DNA of 64,000 bases, taken from contig JAZKJV010005550.1 in NCBI GenBank assembly GCA_037367405.1, positions 62,001 to 126,000 on the forward strand, in the 5' to 3' direction. The notes under the pieces were generated by a model. It did no database searches, was not told where the DNA came from, and saw only the letters and a list, made by a program, of their open reading frames with translations. This DNA comes from Ottelia alismoides (taxonomy: Eukaryota > Streptophyta > Magnoliopsida > Alismatales > Hydrocharitaceae). Numbering within the stretch: position 1 is the stretch's first letter; every line of letters starts with the position of its first letter. Below are positions 44,631 through 57,001 of the stretch, in pieces. A program made the position numbers and the translations under genes.

Positions 44631-46730
44631 ATCACTCTTTATTCTTATATTTTAGCTACAAAAACCTTTGCAAATGCATGTATATATTTGTAAATATAAA
44701 TAATTACCAAAAGCATGCATTGTGTCAAAAGTAATAATTAGCATGTTTTTGTGCAAAAATAAAAGAATAAAGATTAAAAAGAAAAAGAGGAAATATTTAG
44801 AATAAATATTGAGCAACCTAACCCAAGGGAGGGCTCAGCATGGGCCTGACCGCATAAAAGCCAAAGTAGAGGGAGATAGGGGCTCATGTGTGTACATATA
44901 TTTGTAAATAAAATAAAAATATTTTCCTCTAAAAAAATAGAATAAAATGACTTGTATATATTGTATATATTTATTATAAAAATCAAAACAAAAATAGAAA
45001 AATTAAAAAGAAAATAAAAAGAGTCACTTGTGTATATATCCACCATGTACATACAACCACACTTATATTTATTTCACCTTATACATAAATAAAATTAATT
45101 TTTATAAAATTTGTATGTATTCTACTTTTTATATTGTAAATAAATAAAATAAAAACCATTAAAACAAAAACAAAATAAAAAGCATAAAATTAAAAACCAA
45201 AAATCACATTGTACATATACCATGTACAAAGATGCATATACCTATTTATTTCACTATTGTATATAAATAATAAAAATAAAAAAATACACTTTTATTCCTA
45301 ATTTTATACTATAAATAAATAAAATATAAAATATGAATAAAAATGCACAAAAATAACAAATTAAAAATCAAAAATTAAAAAGGCATATTGTGTAAATACC
45401 TATGTATAGCATAAAGTGTACATACCCTATTTTTATTTTGAAAAATTAATTAAAAATCACCAAAAAATAGAAAAAATTAAAACAAAAATATTTCATGTTT
45501 TAAGTTTTTAATAATTCAGTCATTTACTATTTTTAATTGATTTTATAAATATTTTCCACATGGCTGCTTCCCATTGGTCCACGGGGGAATGTTGACCACC
45601 CGGTCAACTCCTCCCTGTGGACCACTTCCCACGGATTCTAGATACCCGACCCGACTTCTCCTAATTATCCCCTCCAGATCTGATCATCATTCTGCCAAAC
45701 CCAGGGTCCTAATCACTCTCCCATCATTCGGGAACCTCACCCGACGTCGAGCCTAGGGATCCGTGCTCAATCGAGCCGGACCCGAGCCCTTCTTCCAGGA
45801 CCCTCCACCGCATAAAAGCCGAGCTCCGCCTCCCATTTTCCCATCTTTGGCTCCCCACCTTGCAGTCCCGTGACCTCCACTGCCTTCCCTGAGGTGACAG
45901 CTCTCCGTCGGCGGTGTTGAAGAGAGGTGTAGGTGACCGGACCTTAGATCCGGCGAGCTAGCACCGCCGTGCTCCGCCTGAAGCAGGAGCTCAAGCCTCG
46001 GGCCACGACGACCCGCAAGGCAAGGACCAGAGCACCAACAGCTCATCCCCAGTCGACTCGACCACCTAGGTAGCCCTATTTCCTTTTCCTGTTCTTTAAT
46101 TTTTAGTTTCGCCCAAATCTCGCCGTCGCCGACCATCATCGATTCCGGCCATCTCCCCCTTCCATTCGATCATCGGACCGCACCATTACACTCGCCTTTT
46201 TCCCGCGCATGTTCTACGCCCCTCCACTCAACCCATCTCGCACAGGAGCTGGGGTTTCGAGCTCCACCGTCTACCCCTCGCCGGAGCTCGACCGCCCCGC
46301 CGCACAGACCACTTCCACCCCCGCTGACAGGGTCGAGGCACTTTGCCCTCGACCCGCGAGTGTGTTGCGCCATCTTGCAGGTCCATTCGAGCCCATCTAA
46401 GGGCCCGACCATCCAGGTGCAGCCAGGCGACCTCCGCCGACCTCGCCTGACTCCCCCGAGCTCCGTCGAGTCATCGGAGGATGCCATTCAACGCGGAAGG
46501 CCTCCACGCTCCTTCTCCGATCATCAGAGGCCTTCGAGGAGGAGTCCAGCGCCTGCATGAGCCCGACGAAGTTCCCCGGAGCCCAGTTCGTCCTCCATCC
46601 TTCAGAGCCGTCCGATGCACCTCCAGCTCCATCTTTGATCTCCACCATCCATTCGAGGAGCAGCCATCACCGTCGATCCTTGGAGGGTTGATCGAGACCG
46701 TTCGATCAACGAGGGCATCCCACACCGTGT
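44631..46730 (+). mobile_element. Truncated Athila LTR (element D family), plus strand
   Basis: It starts inside the LTR (TACTCATTCATCAC, lacking the first eight or so bases) and aligns to the LTR of element D: conserved block 44811-44885, inverted W-box pair 45591-45608, TATA-like CATAAAAG 45811-45818, and the GC-rich part to about 46730. It lacks the last roughly 1.5 kb of an LTR and joins a gag fragment directly. It may be the 3' LTR of element C or the 5' LTR of another element. The ends known for C (21944-22047) do not resemble D-type LTR ends, which favours the second. Confidence 0.75.
45556..45818 (+). promoter_or_regulatory. LTR promoter: CCACATGG, ATTGG, inverted W-box pair, TATA-like box
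   Basis: CCACATGG 45556-45563, ATTGG (inverted CCAAT) 45573-45577, GTTGACCACCCGGTCAAC 45591-45608, CATAAAAG 45811-45818. Same arrangement as in elements A and D. Confidence 0.6.
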
Positions 46731-47238
46731 CCCAGCGCTCCAGCTCACACCAACAGCCTAGACAGGTTCACCTTGTACAGGAGGAGCCGTACCAGCAGCC
46801 GCAGCCCACTTACCAGTCACCACCATCTCCAGACTTGCAGATGGTGGTATACCAGCCTGATCAGCCTCTAGCAGTACTCCCGCCAGCCCAGTACGATGCA
46901 GAGCCGTTGATGGATGTCAACGAGATTTGGTATGACCACCCTCATCCTGGAATCCGACGAGACCATCCCGGATTCAGGTGGGGGAACGGAGGTACCCAGC
47001 CCCAACAGTAGCCATCTGGTCAGGGAGGCCAGTACATCCAGTAGAGAGATCACCAGCCGCAGCAGCAACCCCCCATGTACCCACCACCACAACAGCAACA
47101 GTCTTCCTATGGTCCTTGTCCCTATCAGCAGGGACAGTCTTGGAGGCGTGAGCAGCCTCACCAGCAGCAGCATCCACCACACCCATACCCCTCTCAGCAC
47201 CAGCAGCAGTTCCAGCAGCCTCATTACCAGAGAGGCTA
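46731..47238 (+). pseudogene. gag: gag fragment fused to LTR, interrupted by element D
   Basis: GTCCCAGCGCTCCAGC onward matches the Gln-rich C-terminal half of element D's gag (about 58400 to 57870, minus): RQVHLVQEEPYQQPQPTYQ, then QMVVYQPDQPLAVLPP and IRRDHPGFRWG. In-frame TAGs occur near 47010 and 47043. Because of the deletion, an ORF from LTR sequence (46481) reads into gag as a 176-codon chimera. It stops at 47238, where element D was inserted (target GCTAC, 47234-47238); the rest should lie beyond 64000. Confidence 0.82.
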
Positions 47239-50200
47239 CTGATGAGCGGCCTGACCTGAAGGCTAGGGTATAGGTGCTAAATCGATCATTGCGACCCACG
47301 CGATCAAGTGTGCTCAATCAAGAAAAAGTAGACCACCAAGATAGATAAAATCAATCAAAAATGCGATAGCGGTCTTGCTATTAGATTAACCTGGTATAGC
47401 GACCAGGGTCGAACACAAGGAGCACGGGTGGCCTCTCGGCCTACGAAGTAGTCAAAAAGAGAAATAAAATAAAAGAGGCAAATATTTTTGGTGGTTTTTA
47501 ATTATTTAATATTTTTTTGGATTAATATAGGAAAAGTAAATAAACACACACTTCAACAAATTATTAAAAGCAATAAAAATCAACCAAAAATTCAAACAAA
47601 AATATTTTTATGTGTTTTATGATTTTTAGTGTTTTTGGTGAATTTTTGAGAATTTTCTGATGTTTATTTAATTTTCTAAAAATCAAAAAGTGACTAAAAC
47701 AGTAGGTACCGTCCAACCGAGCTACAAGGGCCTAGATAAAATATCTAAAAGCCCCAAATTAGCTGGGAGGTAATTTTGCTGTAAAGAGAATAAAACAAGG
47801 AAAATTAAGGCACCTATTTTATTATTTTTTGGATTTTTAATTGATTTACTAGAATTTTTATAAGATTTTGAGTGTTTTTCATTTTTTAGTGGTTTTCAGT
47901 AATGAAAAATAGCCAAAATTGGCTAGAAAATCAAACACAACAAAATACACAGTAAACAATTTTTTTTTGTAATTTTTAGACACAATTTAATAATTTTTTG
48001 TGATTTTTAAAGTTAGACAGTGAAGAAAATAGATGTTTTTGAATTTTTAAAAATATCAAATGAAAACAAAAATGTCCTAAAAAATCCTCGAAAATTTTAC
48101 ACTATGGCAGGAGCCATGTATCCAATTTTCGTTGGATTTGGAGGTAATTTGCTATTTTATTCAAAAATAAAGAAGGGCACAGTGCACAGGGACCAAAGTG
48201 CGTATATTCAAGAGTCTGGGGGGTCTGGTGCAATTAACCCAGCGAAACACGTGCTACGCGCAAGTCTGGGGCACTCAGGGACCCATCTGTAAGAAAAATA
48301 AGTTCCAAGGGCTTATTAGTAACAGGTACCAAAAGTCCAGGGACCTATTCGCAAAATACCCAAAAATTCACGCACATGTTCAAATGTATCACACACAGGG
48401 GTATAAATGCAAATAGTTAAAAACTTTCATTCAATTGATAACAACCAGAACTACAGGGCCTATATTGCAAATAAACCAGAGAGTCACGTGTCGATGCACG
48501 TGTCATACAATGCACAGGGGTATAAATGCAAACCAAACAGAGTATGGGGTCCTCTATGCAAATAACCCTAAAACTAAACAACTGGATTAACTAATTACAG
48601 GACTAACTACGAAATAAAATAGCAGAGGGGGCCTAAGGGTAAATTACCCCTTTATTACGCGGACCGCGCGATGGACGCCACGTGGAGGAATCAGCGGTGA
48701 GGATCGGCTGGCGCTCCAAACTGGGGTCCTCGAAGTGATCTGACGCTCGAGGTCAAGCCACGTGGTGTGATCAACGGTCGTGGCTCGCTGTGGCTTAACC
48801 CACGAGCATCGGGCGGCTGGGATCGACCCTCTTCAGATCTGACGGTGAAGGCGGCTCCTCGAAAGGACGGTCCAGATAAGAATTGGAGCAGGAGGGCTGA
48901 TCGAACGACGTCTGGAGGTCGTGGAAGAACAGGTGGCCGGCGAACATCGCCGGCCCAGTGCGAGCGCTCCTGACCTCCTCGCGGGGCGCTGATGATCGGA
49001 ACAGATCGGGCGTGGGCCTCCGCGACGGATGGGGGTCTCCGATGACCCAGCCTAGCTCCGAGGAGCTCGGGCGAGGTCGGCGGAGCTGTGCCTCCTGGCT
49101 GAATGTCGAAGGACCTCAGATGCCCTTCGTTCGACCTGCAAAGCAATCCAGAAGACTCGCGGGTCAAGGGAAAACTGCCTCGACCCGGTTAGGCGGGGTG
49201 ACGATGAACGGTGGGTCGCAGCGGACGAGCTCCGGCGAAGTGGGGACGGTGGAGCTCGAATCCCAGCTCCTGTGCGAGCTGGGTTGGATGGGAATGTGGA
49301 GAAGGTGTGCGGGAAGGAGGCGAAGGCGATGATGAAGCCCGATGATCGATTGGGGGTCGGTTGTGGACGGAATCGGCAAAATACGGCGGAGCGACGATTT
49401 GGGCGTAACCGAAAATCAAAGAAAAAGGGAGGTCTAAGGGACTACTTGGGCGGAGGAGTAGACTGTGGACGAGCTAAGGAAGCTCTGGGTCGTTGCCTCG
49501 AGGAGCGTCTCCCTCCGAGGCTCGGTGCTCCTGCTGGTGGCGGAGCAACGGCGACGAAGCTCGCCGGATCAGTGGACACACCTCCTCTCCTCGCTTCAAC
49601 AGCGCCAAACGCGAGCTGTCACTCTCACGATTACGCTGGAGCTCACAGGGGTGGATTCGAATGGCCAAAGATAGAGAAGGAAGGTGGCGGAGCTGGGACT
49701 ATATACTCCTAGGGGTCCGGCTATCGGGAGGTCGGGCGAGTAGCTCAGTGCGCGGATCCCCAAAATCCACCCCGGGCGTGGATCAGGGATGATCAAGCTC
49801 GGATTAGAGCCCGGGGTTAACGGATTCAGGAGTCGGATCAAGTGTGCAAAATGGCGAGAAATCGGGTTGCGGGCACGGATCCGAGACGGGGTGGTCCTGG
49901 GGGGGGGGGGAGTTGACCGGGCGGTCAACACTTCCCAGGACCAATAAGAAAGGGCCACGTGGTTGGATTTTGCAATTAAAAATAAGGGTAGCAAATGGCC
50001 GATTTAACAAAAAGTTAAAACATGAAATCTTTTTATTTTATTTTTTTTCTATTTTTTTAGTGATTTTTAATAATTTTTTCGAAATAAAAATAAGGTATAT
50101 ACATAATATGTAATATATAGGTATATGTACACTATATAGGGTTTTTAATTTTGATTTTTAATTTGCTATTTTTATACAATTTTATTCCCATTTTATATTT

Positions 50201-50910
50201 TATTTATTTATATTATAAAATAAGGAATAAAAAGGTATTTTTATTTTATTTTAATTATTTATATACATAGGTAAAATAAATACATATATACATTTATATA
50301 CATGGTATATTTACAATATATTTTTGTGTTTTTAATTTTGTTATTTTTATTTTGTTTTTGTTTTAATTGTTTTTATTTAATTTATTTACACTATATAATA
50401 TAGGATATGTACAAAAATTTTAGAAATTAATTTTATTTATTTATAAGAATAAATAAGGATGATGGTGGTTCTATGTATAATGTGATCATGTACAACTTGT
50501 GTTTTTGTTTTCTTTTTAATTTTTAAATTTTTGTTTTAGTTTTATATTTATAAATATATACAAATATTTGCAAGCCTACTTGAGTCTATTTTTGTGAGGA
50601 AAATATTTTATTTTATTTACATAGGTATTTACACACATGAGCCCCTATCTCCCTCTACTTTGGCTTTTATGCGGTCAGGCCCATGTTGAGCCCTCCATTG
50701 GGTTAGGTTGCTCAATATTTATTCTAAATATTTTCCTCTTTTTCTTTTTAATCTTTATTCTTTTATTTTTGCATAAAAACATGATAATTATAGATTTTTA
50801 CACAATGCATGCTTTTGGTAATTATTTGTATTTACACATATCTACATGCATTTGCAAAGGTTTTTGTAGCTAAAATATAAGAATAAAGAGTGATGAATGA
50901 GTATTCATCA
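47239..50910 (-). repeat. 3' LTR of element D (3.67 kb)
   Basis: On the minus strand it starts TGATGAATACTCATTCATCA (50910) and ends ...CCGCTCATCA (47239). Features: conserved block 50713-50638, CCACGTGG 49962-49955, W-box pair 49929-49912, TATATA 49705-49700, GC-rich transcribed part to about 48660, a repeated TTTGCA...CCCTG phrase array (about 48570-48180), and the TTCGACCCTGG / CTATACCAGG block near 47410-47385. A run of 12 G lies at 49899-49910. ORFs such as 49167-48691 lie inside this GC-rich part and show no recognisable domain. Confidence 0.9.
49700..49962 (-). promoter_or_regulatory. LTR promoter of element D: G-box, ATTGG, inverted W-box pair, TATA box
   Basis: Reading the minus strand: CCACGTGG (a perfect G-box core CACGTG) 49962-49955, ATTGG 49945-49941, GTTGACCGCCCGGTCAAC 49929-49912, TATATA 49705-49700. 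Spacing from W-box pair to TATA is about 206 bp. The 5' LTR has its TATA box at 63814-63809; its W-boxes lie outside the window. Confidence 0.68.
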
Positions 50911-50946
50911 CCCCCCTATACTTAACTTTGCTAGTCCCTTAGCAAA
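50911..50946 (-). promoter_or_regulatory. Polypurine tract with upstream hairpin (element D)
   Basis: Minus strand: TTTGCTAAGGGACTAGCAAA hairpin (50946-50927), then TTAAGTATAGGGGGG PPT ending at 50911, then the LTR start TGATGAATAC at 50910. Confidence 0.85.
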
Positions 50947-52473
50947 CACTTATTTGAAAAAGAAGTGAAAAAGAAATAAAGAAAAAGAGAATGTACACGG
51001 ATCAAGGTTGATTATTAAACTTGCCTTTATTAAATTAAGGTATGGAGCTCGATCAAATCTTTGGATTATTAATGTGTTGGAACCTTATTTGGACTTAAGT
51101 CTAAAACTCAACAGCCTCTAAGTTCCACTAATCTATAACCAAGACTCCTCAATGCTCCAGATCAGAACAAGTCATCAATCACAAACCCTGAAGACCATGA
51201 ATCTTTTCTTGTCCTGTGAAAGTGAGGTCTAAGCTCTCCACCTCAGAAATGGCAACTTGACAACCCTCCCCAACAAGGTAGCTCTATGACCTCAATCTGG
51301 CTACTCTTTCCTCGAGGAGCGGGGTATTCCCTTTTAAGTTCAAGTTCAACCAGCTCAAGAAGAGGAGGAAGAAGAGAATGGGTCAAGGCTAGTGTAGCCA
51401 AGTACCCTTGGGAGCTTGACCAGTGTAGCCAAGTCTCCCTGCTGCAAGCTACATCAGGTGGATCATGAAACCAAGCTTTGCTTATTGCACTCTATATACA
51501 TACTCCGGTGGAATTATCATTTTCTATCAGACCCACCACTTTTTTGGAGTTATTTTCTTTTTGCACATTTTTTTTCTTTTTCGAGTGCATCTATAGAACA
51601 TATACATGTGCAGCATATGTACAAGGAGTTTTTCCTCTTGAGCCAGTAGACTATCCCTCTTTTGAAGCTTTATTGCAACCCACAACTCCCGTCGTTAGAC
51701 CTCATGGCAACCAGACCAAGTTGAGACGCACTTCCTTCACTAAAAGAAGAAGAGAGGTTCCGCCTAGAAGTACTACCCTCATATGCTACCCCAAGTTAAG
51801 GAATACTGCCTCCTCACCACCTCATCCGTAGAGAGCTCGGTGCATAGTGCTGGTGTCCAAGTAAAGCCATTGTCTATATGAGTCATGTGTTGTTGTTAAG
51901 TGCTCTACTTAGGCTCATTGAGATGACATGTGATCATAGCCTAGTGGACTCAAAGAATTAAGTCACCATGGACCTGAAAAGCCTTAAACCTAAGCCCTAT
52001 AAGGTTCCTCTTAGAAGTTAGGTGGATTAAGATCTTAATCAAGCTCCATTTCTCAATTTGATTCCAGGCTAGTTTAAATGTCAACTATCATCCAGAAAAA
52101 CTATATACATATGTACAAAAGATGCTATTTACATAAATTTTTACAAACATGCAAAATTTTTGAAAAATGTTTTGAAATCATGAATGAATGATGCATGAAG
52201 TGCAAGTTTTGCAAAAAGATATTTACATAAATTTACACAAGATTTTTGCAAACTTTTGATTTTCAAAACATTTTGGAAAAATTTTGTACTATATACATAA
52301 TTTTGATAAGAAAATATTTACACAAACTTTACACAAAAGATTTTTGAAATCATTTTTACAAAAATAATTTGTACACTAGCTATTTATGTGCAAATAAAAG
52401 AAGTTTATGTACATGAAAAATTTTTAATTTTTGTGATTTTTAGCCATTTTATTTATTAACACACTCACACAAA
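50947..52473 (-). other. 3' non-coding region of element D
   Basis: On the minus strand it contains the same blocks as A and B in the same order: the GAGCTTGATTAAGATCTTAA block (52050-51950), the GAGGTCTAACGACGGGAG block (about 51705-51688), the GCTTCAAAAGAGGGATAG block (51668-51651) and GAACTTAAAAGGGAATACC (51342-51324). An A/T-rich GTAAA-type tract lies at 52110-52440. No credible ORF. Confidence 0.65.
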
Positions 52474-52872
52474 GTACGAGTTATGGCTAAAGTATATATG
52501 AAATATATACACACCCCCCTATACTTAGCTCGAACGATGTCCTCAGAGTCAAGAGCGATGAAGAAGACATAACTCGTGCTAGGTATGGGGAAGTGAAAAG
52601 AAAGGCTATATACAAAGAAGAATGGATGGAATAGAAAAGTCAAGAGGGTCTCGGGTCTTCCCCCTATACTTAGGATCAAATAATCCTAAGTATAGCAGGC
52701 TGTATACTAAGGAGAAATCCGAGAGGAGAATGTATAGGGTCTACCCCCCCTATACTTAGGGTGAAATATCCCTAAGTATAGGCATCAAAACAGGGGTAGG
52801 CAGAAACAAAAGAAATACCCAAAAGGTCTCACATCCCCCCTATACTTAGGGTAAAGTGCACCCTAAGTATAG
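52474..52872 (-). repeat. Hairpin array with PPT-like 3' arms (element D)
   Basis: On the minus strand: H1 52872-52835 (CTATACTTAGGGT / ACCCTAAGTATAG, 13 pairs), H2 52782-52744 (12 pairs), H3 52695-52660 (13 pairs), long H4 52590-52514, then GCCATAACTCGTAC at 52487-52474, able to pair with GCACGAGTTATG in H4. The 3' arms end AAGTATAGGGGG(G). Confidence 0.85.
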
Positions 52873-52978
52873 CATAATCACAAGATGAAGACAGGGATGT
52901 GGGATTAAGGAATGTAGTGATATGGACATCTGGATCTATACAAGGCGGAGGAACAGTGAAACTCAGGCGTGAGATGCA

Positions 52979-55900
52979 TTAGATGTGAGTTAAAGACCAC
53001 ATCTCACGCAAAATGAATAGGGGCAAGATCAGCGACCCGCGGCTCAGATCTAGAAATGGCTTGAGCCGCTGGCTGTTCACTCGAAAGGTACTCTCAGAAG
53101 ACAACTCAGATATATCAATGCTACCGTTGTCGTGTACCTTTCTGACCAAGTAGGGTCCCTTCCATTTGCTCTGTAGCTTCCCTAGAAATAATCGTAGCCT
53201 CGCATCAAACAGCCATACTCTCTGTCCAATCTCAAAATGCTTGTGGCTGATATGAGAATCATGCCACTCCTTCACTCTCTCCTTATAATGTAGGCTGTTT
53301 GAGAAAGCCGTATCTCTCAACTCCTCCAGGGCTGCTAACTCTGCCCTCCTCTGGTCTCCTACACCATCTGGATCCATAAGAATATCTGTAACTGCCCAAA
53401 GTGACTTGTGCCTCAGCTCAACAGGTAAATGGCACGGCTTGCCATATACGAGGCGAAAGGGAGATGTGCCCAATGGAGTCTTGAAAGACATCCTATATGC
53501 CCATAAGACCGAGTCCAAAAGCTGTGACCAATCCTTTCAGTCAGGGCGGATGACTTTCTGCAGTATAGTCTTGATCTCCCTGTTCGACACCTCGGCTAGA
53601 CCATTCATCTGTGGATGATAAGGTGTAGCAACACGATGGTCTATACCGAACTCGCTAGCAAGGGCCTTCACCTGGTCGTTGATGAAATGAGACCCCCCAT
53701 CAGAAATCAAAACTCGTGGAACCCCGAAGCGCGTGATGATGTGCTTCCTCAAAAATCTGCAAACTGTCCTCGCATCAGCGGCTCGGGCGGGGATAGCCTC
53801 AACCCAACGACTAACATAATCCACGGCCAACAGAATGTACTCAAATCCCTGACTCTTAGGGAATGGACCCATGAAATCGATGCCCCATGCGTCAAAAACC
53901 TCACAGAAGTGAATGGGCTGCATCGGCATCATATCACGCTGTCCACAAGTGCCCATCCTCTGACAGTCAGTACACCTCTTCACGAACTCATCAGAGTCCT
54001 TGAAGAGGGTAGGCCACCACAAGCCGGATTGGAGCACTTTCTGTGCCGTTCTCCTCCCAGAATGATGTCCTCCTGCCTCAAGCTTGTGGCAGTAAGTGAG
54101 GACGCTATGGTGTTCCTCCTGAGGAATACACCGACGCCAGACGCTATCCCCTCCTTCGTGGTAAAGGATGGGATCCTCCCAGTGGTAGGACTTGGCCTTC
54201 GCAAGGAAGGTCTCAAGCCTCTGTCAGGGTCAATCTTGTGGGACTTTCCCAGCAACGAGAAAGTTCACGATATCGGCATACCACGGGAGTGAGGCGATAG
54301 CAAGGATCGCCTCATCTGGGAAGGTATCTCGAATGGGGTCAATCTGCTCAGACTCCTCAGGCTGCTCTAAACGGGAGAGATGATCCGCCACCACATTCTT
54401 GACTCCAGGCTTGTCCTTGATCTCAATGTCGAATTCCTGGAGTAGAAGGATCTATCTAGTAAGTCTGGCCTTGGCATCCTTCTTCGCCATGAGGTACCTG
54501 ATGGCGGTGTGATCTGTGTACAAAGTCACTCTAGATCCAATGATATAAGATCGAAACTTATCTAGGGCAAACACTACGGCTAGCATCTCCTTCTCTGTGA
54601 CCGTGTAGTTCCGCTGGGCGGAAACCAATGTGCGGCTAGCGTAGTGAATGGCAAATGGAACTCCATCCCTCCTCTGTCCCAGCACTGCCCCCACGGCAAA
54701 ATCGGAGGCATCCGTCATGATCTCGAATGGGAGAGACCAATCAGGCGGCTGGAGGACAGGAGCCTTGATAACACACTGCTGGAGAGTCGCAAAGGACGAA
54801 AGACACTTGTCATCGACAAGGAACTCGGTGTCTTTCGTCAAGAGGTCAGTCAACGGCCGGGCAATCCTGCTGAAATCCTGAATAAATCTCCTATAAAATC
54901 CAACGTGCCCTTGGAATGACCGTAGCTGCCTCAAATTGGACGGCAGAGCGAGTTTTCTAATGACATCAACCTTGGCCGGATCAACCTCCATGCCCCTGTT
55001 GGAGATGATATGGCCGAGCACCGTCCCTTGAGTCACCATGAAGTGACTCTTCTCCCAAGATAAAACCAAATGGTACTCAATACATCGCTGGAGTACTCGG
55101 TTTAGGCAGTCAAGATAGGAGTCGAATCCGTCACCGTAGACCGAGAAATCGTCCATGAAGACCTCCAAACACTCCCCTACCATGTACGAAAAGATCGACA
55201 GCATGCACCTCTGAAAAGTCACAGGGGCATTGCATAGCCCAAATGGCATGCGTCGAAAGGCATATGTACCAAAGGGACAGGTAAAGGTGGTCTTCTCCTG
55301 ATTCTCAGGAGCGATGGCCACCTGGTTGTAGCCCGAGTACCCATCCAGGAAGCAATAATGGCTCTTCCCTGCCAGTCTCTCAATGATCTGGTCAATAAAA
55401 GGCAGGGGGAAATGGTCCTTCTTGGTGGCCTGGTTGAGTCTCCTGTAGTCAACACAGACCCTCCAAGAGGTGGGTACTCGTGTAGCAATCTCCTCTCCCG
55501 ACTCACTGATCACAGTTGTGATGCCCATCTTCTTGGGCACCACATGCGAGGGGCTGACCCACTTGGAGTCGGAAATGGGATAAATGAAATCTGCACTCCA
55601 CCATTTTGATATTTCCTTCATCACAACATCTCTCAGGTTGGGGTTCAGTTGCCGCTGGAACTAACGCGACGGCTTCACCCCCTCCTCGAGATAGATATGG
55701 TGGGAGCACACTGATGGACTAATCCCATGGAGATCTGCTACGCTCCATCCGATTGCCTTGCAGTTCTTTTCAAGAACCCCCATCAAACGAGATTCTTGCT
55801 CTCCAGTCAGATCGGCGGAGATGATGACTGGGTACATATCAGGTTCGCCCGCAAGGAACCTATACTTCAGCGAAGTAGGGAGCGGCTTCAGCTCTGGATA

Positions 55901-57001
55901 GCTGGGTGCTGGCAAATCTGGCCTCGGAAGAAGATGTGTGAGTGCTGCTAAGTCTGCCAAATCTGCCTGGGAGAAAGAAAGCGAACTCTCGCAAATTGGG
56001 TCTGGAGAAGGCTGCTCGACTGTGCTGTCTCTGATCCGCTCTGTATCAACCTCCTCCTCATCTGTAGGCTCAGGTGGACTCAAGTCTGGCATCTGATCAT
56101 CGCAATCTTCCCAATCAGACTCTGAATCCGAGGGATCTGCATCGAACAAGGTGGCATCAGTACCACCGTAACACAAGGTGGCCTCAGCACCACCATCACT
56201 GGAAACCGTGTCGCGGTCAAGAACAGGCTCTGCTGCCTCTGTGGTATCCTGGACCAGGGCTGTGCTCTCCAAGCTCTCCTCTGCTATCATCTCGGCATCA
56301 GCTGTGTCTGAAAATGAGAGGATGGCCTGTGCTGCAGGGTCTGCCCATGCTACCTTGTCATCTGTGATCACAAAATCACAGTCCTGGTGGATGTCTAGCC
56401 CGGCCTCTGTCAGCTGCTCTGTATCTGTGCTAGTCTCTAAGCATGCTCTCTCTCTGGCTCTGTAGTCCTCGACCGTCTCTATTTGTATACTCTCGCCCTC
56501 GACGCGAAAGTATACCTTCCCGCTATCATGATCAATCACCGCCTTGGCTGTGGCCAAGAACGGACGACCAAGGATGATGGGGGTATCGGTCACTGAATCA
56601 GGGATCTCCATGTCCAACACTACGAAGTCCACGGGGAATTTCAGGCCCTCAATCGTGACGATAACGTCTCGCAACAACCCCTTCGGCCTCTTGACAGATC
56701 GATCAGCAAACTGAAGGACTGTCCTGCTCTGTCTAAGAGTGCCCAGCTCGAAGCAGTCGAGAAGGGCTGCCGGAAGGAGGTTGATCGACGATCCGCTATC
56801 CAATAGAGTACGGTCGAACCTCTGCTCACTAATCTGACATCTGACATACGGGGCTCCCGAATCTGGCCTCTTGGCTGGCAGACGGTTCTGGATTGCGAAG
56901 CACGTGGCTTTCGTCAGCACATGTATCTCTGAATGGTGGTTCCTCCTCCTCCTCCTGACTGTGGTCCTATCTCTCAAAGATCGCTGAAGAAGGGGGATGT
57001 A
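52979..57001 (-). pseudogene. pol: Athila-type pol of element D: PR, RT, RNase H, integrase; one frame with nonsense codons
   Basis: A single reading frame, with no frameshift that I can see. Protease DSGSS near 56800-56786; acidic linker 56500-55950; RT about 55650-55000 with FMDD near 55161-55150; RNase H about 54750-54400 (TDASD, YTDHT); integrase about 54130-53000. The integrase has CTDCQ, the catalytic GIDFMGPFP and SDGG Asp residues, and the NREI Glu, so the DDE triad is intact. Stops: TAG 55661, TAG 54452, TGA 54230, TGA 54224, TGA 53537. Each fits a C-to-T change in a CAG, CGA or TGG codon of the relatives. C-terminus at 52979. The gag frame from about 58129 is the same frame, so gag and pol probably formed one polyprotein. 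Confidence 0.92.

Noticed and set aside
46481..47011. 176-codon ORF as an intact protein
   Set aside because: It is a chance fusion of LTR sequence and a gag fragment created by a deletion.
48691..49167. ORF of 158 codons on the minus strand (and its copy at 62785-63303) as a real gene
   Set aside because: It lies inside both LTR copies of element D, in GC-rich sequence where stops are rare; other frames there are also open. No domain is recognisable, and the related LTR at 46100-46700 does not keep the frame.
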